This document shows, in pieces, positions 1 to 5,758 of a stretch of 5,758 bases of DNA (position 1 is its first letter; each line of letters starts with the position of its first letter). Origin of the DNA: Mangrovimicrobium sp048323675 (GTDB taxonomy: Bacteria > Pseudomonadota > Gammaproteobacteria > Pseudomonadales > Halieaceae). Below the pieces are notes generated by a model. That model saw only the letters and a list, made by a program, of their open reading frames with translations. It was not told where the DNA came from and searched no databases. The stretch spans positions 1 through 5,758 of the forward strand of contig NZ_JBLWFK010000013.1 in NCBI RefSeq assembly GCF_048323675.1, read 5' to 3'. The position numbers were made by a program, and so were the translations under genes.

Positions 1-6
1 CAAAGT

Positions 7-40
7 AAAACGCCCCGACCATTACTGATCGGGGCGTTTT
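7..40 (-). terminator. Factor-independent terminator of the rrn operon
   Basis: A perfect 12-base inverted repeat (7-18 with 29-40) has a GC-rich core, CGCCCCGA/TCGGGGCG, flanked by AAAA and TTTT, with a 10-base loop. It begins 7 bases beyond the 3' end of 5S rRNA, where an rrn operon normally ends. Read on the minus strand, the stem is followed by TTTT and then a mixed ACTTTG, so the uninterrupted U tract is short. The stem is flanked by A on one side and T on the other, so it could also stop a transcript arriving from the left on the plus strand. Confidence 0.9.
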
Positions 41-47
41 GATTAGG

Positions 48-166
48 AGCCTGGCGATGACCTACTCTCACATGGGGAGACCCCACACTACCATCGGCGA
101 TGCATCGTTTCACTACTGAGTTCGGGATGGGGTCAGGTGGTTCCAATGCTCTATGGTCGCCAGGCA
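48..166 (-). rRNA. rrf: 5S ribosomal RNA
   Basis: This is the 5S rRNA of the large ribosomal subunit, about 119 nt against about 120 in E. coli. The RNA begins TGCCTGGCGACCATAG and ends TCGCCAGGCT; these two ends pair as helix I. The conserved interior segments CCCGAACTCAG and GATGGTAGTGTGGGG are present. The sequence is close to the Pseudomonas-type 5S as I remember it. It is the last mature RNA of the operon, about 207 bases after 23S, and is followed at once by the terminator. The ends were set from the helix I pairing and could be off by one or two bases. Confidence 0.97.
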
Positions 167-229
167 AACTGGCTTGACGGCTTTCGGTCTTATGCGCTGC
201 TGCGCGGCCTAGTCCTCGTCAAATAGGGT

Positions 230-242
230 GGTAAATCAAGCT
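230..242 (-). other. 3' arm of outer 23S-flanking helix
   Basis: On the minus strand this reads AGCTTGATTTACC, a perfect 13-base complement of the transcript of 3527-3539 upstream of 23S. The pairing would close the outermost loop around the whole 23S precursor. It nests correctly outside the 260-288/3377-3408 and 357-383/3271-3297 helices. Pairing is seen in the sequence; its formation in the cell is inferred. Confidence 0.65.
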
Positions 243-259
243 TCTGTTCTTCGGTGCTC

Positions 260-288
260 ACACACCATGACTCAATCACAACATCCAG
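260..288 (-). other. 3' arm of middle 23S-flanking helix
   Basis: The transcript of this segment pairs over all 29 bases with the transcript of 3377-3408. There are 25 Watson-Crick pairs, 4 G-U wobbles and no mismatch; the only irregularity is a 3-base bulge (3390-3392) on the upstream arm. A match this long between the two sides of 23S is unlikely by chance and indicates a conserved precursor helix. Confidence 0.8.
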
Positions 289-320
289 TGTCATCTCTTT
301 CCCACCGATCCGTATCACCA

Positions 321-337
321 GCGGCCACAAGGCCCGC
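321..337 (-). other. Local hairpin in 23S-5S spacer
   Basis: On the minus strand GCGGGCC-TTGT-GGCCGC forms a GC-rich hairpin with one bulged G. It lies between the inner and middle helix arms, so it would sit in the internal loop of the 23S precursor stem. No specific role is known to me. Confidence 0.55.
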
Positions 338-356
338 CGCATGATGCGTCCGATAG

Positions 357-373
357 CAAATAACTTGGATTAT

Positions 374-383
<10 letters not shown>
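357..383 (-). other. 3' arm of 23S processing stem
   Basis: This is the downstream half of the stem that brings the 23S ends together. It pairs with 3271-3297 over 27 positions: 24 Watson-Crick, 2 G-U and one C-C mismatch (367 with 3287). The inner eight bases belong to mature 23S helix 1 and the rest is removed. In E. coli RNase III cuts this stem; the same is expected here. Confidence 0.88.
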
Positions 384-3270
<2,887 letters not shown>

Positions 3271-3278
<8 letters not shown>

Positions 3279-3297
3279 ATATAACCGAAGTTATCTG
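3271..3297 (-). other. 5' arm of 23S processing stem
   Basis: This is the upstream half of the inner 23S precursor stem and pairs with 357-383. It covers the first eight bases of mature 23S (to 3278) and extends 19 bases into the spacer. The two wobble positions are at 3285 and 3295. It is the expected RNase III substrate by analogy with E. coli. Confidence 0.88.
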
Positions 3298-3313
3298 TCC
3301 AAGATGACATTTC

Positions 3314-3339
3314 CCTGACCCCCTTTGGCGTAGGCCAGG
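3314..3339 (-). other. Hairpin in 16S-23S spacer
   Basis: In the transcript CCTGGCC pairs with GGTCAGG (seven pairs, one of them G-U) around a 12-base loop. It lies between the inner and middle 23S precursor helices. Role unknown. Confidence 0.5.
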
Positions 3340-3350
3340 TACTTAGTAGA

Positions 3351-3372
3351 TGTACAGCGATCAAACTGTACA
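3351..3372 (-). other. 7-bp hairpin in 16S-23S spacer
   Basis: TGTACAG (3351-3357) and CTGTACA (3366-3372) are perfect inverted repeats around an 8-base loop. The hairpin is only 4 bases from the middle-helix arm and could stack on it. Confidence 0.6.
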
Positions 3373-3376
3373 CCCG

Positions 3377-3408
3377 CCGGATGTTGTGACGCTTAAGTCA
3401 CAGTGTGT
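3377..3408 (-). other. 5' arm of middle 23S-flanking helix
   Basis: The transcript pairs with 260-288 across 23S, with 29 pairs and a 3-base bulge at 3390-3392. The same arm can also fold on itself: TGTGAC (3385-3390) and GTCACA (3397-3402) form a 6-bp local hairpin. That hairpin would be available about 3 kb of transcription before the distant partner exists. The long-range helix should be the more stable form once both arms are made, which is an inference. Confidence 0.8.
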
Positions 3409-3421
3409 ATTACAACTCGTG

Positions 3422-3451
3422 TAGCACCGCCGAATTGAGTTAGCGGCACTA
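3422..3451 (-). other. Hairpin between outer and middle helix arms
   Basis: In the transcript TAGTGCCGC pairs with GCGGTGCTA (nine pairs, two of them G-U) around a 12-base loop. It would protrude from the loop between the outer and middle 23S precursor helices. Role unknown. Confidence 0.6.
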
Positions 3452-3526
3452 CAGAACATTTAATCTATGAACTGTATCCTTCACCTGGCCCGAAGACCCT
3501 GGTGCCGAATATCAATTCAAAGACTC

Positions 3527-3539
3527 AGCTTGATTTACC
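3527..3539 (-). other. 5' arm of outer 23S-flanking helix
   Basis: The transcript reads GGTAAATCAAGCT, a perfect complement of the 230-242 transcript. It directly follows the spacer boxA with no intervening base, as the 16S arm follows the leader boxA. Confidence 0.65.
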
Positions 3540-3552
3540 TTGTTAAAGAACG
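3540..3552 (-). promoter_or_regulatory. Spacer boxA antitermination site
   Basis: The minus strand reads CGTTCTTTAACAA, close to the E. coli rrn boxA TGCTCTTTAACAA. In E. coli, NusB-S10 with other Nus factors and SuhB binds boxA RNA, which protects rRNA transcription from Rho and aids folding. A second boxA between 16S and 23S is usual in enterobacterial rrn operons, and this one is in the matching place. Confidence 0.85.
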
Positions 3553-3565
3553 TTCCGGTGTAAAA

Positions 3566-3611
3566 CCAGGCACAAGCACACTCATGGATAACACCATGCA
3601 CTTGTGTCTGG
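3566..3611 (-). other. Hairpin downstream of tRNA-Ala
   Basis: The outer arms at 3566-3576 and 3601-3611 match at 10 of 11 positions; in the minus-strand RNA the exception is an A-C mismatch. An inner perfect 5-bp stem (CATGG 3583-3587 with CCATG 3594-3598) is nested inside. It lies between tRNA-Ala and boxA and may help define the 3' side of the tRNA precursor, which is an inference. Confidence 0.5.
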
Positions 3612-3655
3612 TCTCAGTGATGCGTTTGGGATCACCATCTACCCCGAAGAGTGAA

Positions 3656-3731
3656 TGGTGGAGCTATGCGGGATCGAACCGCAGACCTCCTGAATGCAAA
3701 TCAGGCGCTCTCCCAGCTGAGCTATAGCCCC
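3656..3731 (-). tRNA. tRNA-Ala, anticodon TGC
   Basis: This is a 76-nt tRNA with full cloverleaf potential and an encoded CCA 3' end (3658-3656). The acceptor strands GGGGCTA and TAGCTCC pair with G3 opposite U70, the identity element read by alanyl-tRNA synthetase. The anticodon loop TTTGCAT (3700-3694) gives anticodon TGC (3698-3696), which reads GCN alanine codons. The T loop GTTCGATCC is standard. It is nearly identical to the E. coli spacer tRNA-Ala as I recall it, differing in the anticodon stem. It is the second spacer tRNA, 64 bases after tRNA-Ile. Confidence 0.98.
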
Positions 3732-3795
3732 CTTAAGCGGTACTTGCAGCAATCACGATACCTGCCAAGTAAACCAACCTCGCCTCGCGGGAAAT
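3732..3795 (-). other. Spacer between the two tRNAs
   Basis: A 64-base linker. A weak imperfect inverted repeat (ACTTGCAG with CTGCCAAGT, one bulge) could form a small hairpin between the tRNAs. RNase P and 3' trimming are expected to remove it. Confidence 0.6.
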
Positions 3796-3872
<77 letters not shown>

Positions 3873-3965
3873 AGAAAGACAAGCAGCAGCTCATGATTAC
3901 TTTCGCATCAACCGAACTGACGAAGACAAATGTGTGGACACTTGAAGAAACAGGTACGTATCGTT
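3873..3965 (-). other. 16S to tRNA-Ile transcribed spacer
   Basis: A 93-base spacer whose main content is the 3' arm of the 16S precursor stem at 3915-3944, starting about 22 bases past the 16S 3' end. No gene is seen in the rest. Confidence 0.85.
3915..3944 (-). other. 3' arm of 16S processing stem
   Basis: The transcript of this segment pairs with the leader transcript of 5660-5689 over 30 positions without mismatch. There are 26 Watson-Crick pairs, and the other 4 positions are G-U wobbles. It therefore encloses 16S in a long precursor stem, the expected RNase III substrate. Confidence 0.9.
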
Positions 3966-5499
<1,534 letters not shown>

Positions 5500-5508
5500 A
5501 ATCTTTTA

Positions 5509-5531
5509 CCTCTGCCCCTGGGGGCAAGAGG
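5509..5531 (-). other. Hairpin immediately upstream of 16S
   Basis: In the transcript CCTCT and AGAGG, then GCCC and GGGC after one bulged T, pair around a CCAG loop. It ends 9 bases before the 16S 5' end. It could act as an isolating structure that keeps the leader from misfolding with 16S, which is an inference. Confidence 0.7.
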
Positions 5532-5540
5532 GGTCATTTA

Positions 5541-5555
5541 CGTGGTTACCCCACG
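5541..5555 (-). other. Small leader hairpin
   Basis: CGTGG and CCACG are perfect 5-base inverted repeats around a 5-base loop, in the leader between the larger alternative hairpins and the 16S-proximal hairpin. Confidence 0.5.
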
Positions 5556-5574
5556 GCAACAACCAAATCTCGGC

Positions 5575-5638
5575 TCAGACACAATTCGAAATCAAAGTTC
5601 TATAAAACATGAATCAATGAGTCACTTGTTGTGTCTGA
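5575..5638 (-). other. Leader hairpin B
   Basis: TCAGACACAA (5575-5584) and TTGTGTCTGA (5629-5638) are perfect 10-base inverted repeats separated by 44 bases. The 5629-5631 bases are shared with the arm of leader hairpin A, so the two cannot both form completely. Confidence 0.6.
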
Positions 5639-5665
5639 ATAGTCGTACAACTATCCCAACAAGTG
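5623..5665 (-). other. Leader hairpin A
   Basis: CACTTGTTG (5623-5631) and CAACAAGTG (5657-5665) are perfect 9-base inverted repeats. Inside them ATAGT (5639-5643) and ACTAT (5650-5654) add five pairs around a 6-base loop. Six bases (5660-5665) are also the end of the 16S processing-stem arm, so the hairpin competes with that stem. Confidence 0.65.
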
Positions 5666-5689
5666 CCCACACATCTGTCTTCGTCAACT
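5660..5689 (-). other. 5' arm of 16S processing stem (boxC region)
   Basis: The transcript contains GATGTGTGGGCACTTG, resembling the TCTGTGTGGGCACTCG that follows boxA in E. coli rrn leaders. It pairs with 3915-3944 downstream of 16S over 30 positions with only G-U irregularities. It starts at the last base of boxA. Confidence 0.9.
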
Positions 5690-5700
5690 TGTTAATCAGC
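5689..5700 (-). promoter_or_regulatory. Leader boxA (variant)
   Basis: The minus strand reads GCTGATTAACAA, matching 10 of 12 bases of the E. coli boxA GCTCTTTAACAA. It sits directly before the stem arm that resembles the E. coli boxC region, the same order as in E. coli. It is expected to load NusB-S10 and the rest of the antitermination complex. The two changes lie in the CTTT part, so binding strength is uncertain. Confidence 0.75.
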
Positions 5701-5705
5701 TCCCG

Positions 5706-5715
5706 CAGCGCGCTG
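5706..5715 (-). other. Possible boxB-like hairpin
   Basis: CAGCGCGCTG is a 10-base palindrome just upstream of boxA, where E. coli rrn leaders have a boxB hairpin. Flanking CCC and GGG (minus strand) might lengthen it across an unpaired stretch. The assignment rests on position only. Confidence 0.35.
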
Positions 5716-5733
5716 GCTTTGGGTTTTGCTTCC

Positions 5734-5743
5734 GGGTTGTCCC
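5734..5743 (-). other. Tiny leader hairpin
   Basis: GGGACAACCC on the minus strand can form three G-C pairs around ACAA close to the inferred transcription start. It is short and may be chance. Confidence 0.25.
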
Positions 5744-5750
5744 TTCAGCG

Positions 5751-5758
5751 AGGAGGCG
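5751..5758 (-). promoter_or_regulatory. Probable rRNA promoter discriminator and start site
   Basis: The minus strand enters the window as CGCCTCCT. This resembles the GCGCC(T/A)CC discriminator that follows TATAAT in E. coli rrn P1 promoters. GC-rich discriminators make rRNA promoters sensitive to ppGpp/DksA and to initiating NTP levels. If correct, transcription starts at about 5749-5751 and the -10 and -35 boxes lie just beyond the window. Confidence 0.45.

Larger units (their letters stand above)
167..373 (-). other. 23S-5S transcribed spacer
   Basis: This 207-base spacer has no gene. It carries the 3' arms of three long-range helices around 23S: 357-383 (partly inside mature 23S), 260-288 and 230-242. 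It also has a local hairpin at 321-337. Near 5S, a 6-base inverted repeat (TTGACG 174-179 with CGTCAA 217-222) encloses a small GCGC-TGCT-GCGC hairpin at 194-205. These probably guide cleavage that frees pre-5S, which is an inference from position. Confidence 0.85.
3279..3655 (-). other. tRNA-Ala to 23S transcribed spacer
   Basis: This 377-base stretch has no gene. In transcript order it holds a hairpin (3611-3566), a boxA (3552-3540), the 5' arm of the outer 23S helix (3539-3527), a hairpin (3451-3422), the 5' arm of the middle helix (3408-3377), a 7-bp hairpin (3372-3351), another 7-bp hairpin (3339-3314) and the inner processing arm. The piece between about 3452 and 3526 shows no structure I can support. 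Confidence 0.85.
5500..5758 (-). other. 5' leader of the rrn transcript
   Basis: These 259 bases upstream of 16S carry no gene. In transcript order they hold a discriminator-like sequence at the window edge, small GC hairpins (5743-5734 and 5715-5706), boxA (5700-5689), the 16S stem 5' arm (5689-5660), two overlapping hairpin options (5665-5623 and 5638-5575), a hairpin at 5555-5541 and a strong hairpin at 5531-5509 just before 16S. No -35/-10 pair I would trust lies inside it, so the promoter is probably just outside the window. Confidence 0.85.

Noticed and set aside
5598..5640. Possible internal leader promoter with TATAGA as -10 on the minus strand
   Set aside because: No acceptable -35 lies 16-18 bases upstream, and the region is better explained by the hairpin B loop.

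Overview
The window is one complete ribosomal RNA (rrn) operon, read entirely from the minus strand. In transcription order (right to left) it holds a 5' leader, 16S rRNA, tRNA-Ile(GAT), tRNA-Ala(TGC), 23S rRNA, 5S rRNA and a factor-independent terminator. I see no protein-coding gene. The open reading frames in the window lie across or antisense to rRNA and tRNA genes and are not supported as proteins.

Organism: a gammaproteobacterium. The Ile-Ala tRNA pair in the 16S-23S spacer, the encoded CCA ends, the boxA antitermination signals and the 16S and 5S sequences all fit. The short V1 helix of 16S and several variable-region motifs look most like the Pseudomonadales/Oceanospirillales group. 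I judged this from memory, so genus is not assigned. The rRNAs look intact: about 1534 nt for 16S, 2905 nt for 23S and 119 nt for 5S, with decoding-site, anti-Shine-Dalgarno, peptidyl-transferase and sarcin-ricin sequences in place.

Layout: terminator 7-40; 5S 48-166; 23S-5S spacer 167-373; 23S 374-3278; spacer with boxA 3279-3655; tRNA-Ala 3656-3731; short spacer; tRNA-Ile 3796-3872; spacer 3873-3965; 16S 3966-5499; leader 5500-5758. The right edge appears to cut the operon just inside its promoter. The last bases look like the GC-rich discriminator that follows the -10 box of stringently controlled rRNA promoters.

How it works together: the interesting part is the spacer RNA. The 16S flanks form a 30-bp precursor stem, and every non-Watson-Crick position in it is a G-U wobble. 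The 23S flanks form three nested long-range helices: 27 positions, 29 pairs with a 3-nt bulge, and 13 pairs. In both cases a boxA sits directly beside the 5' arm of the outermost helix, and local hairpins compete with the long-range arms. This suits co-transcriptional rRNA folding and RNase III processing assisted by Nus factors. It is a clear and elaborate example of known biology. I found no evidence of an unknown system.
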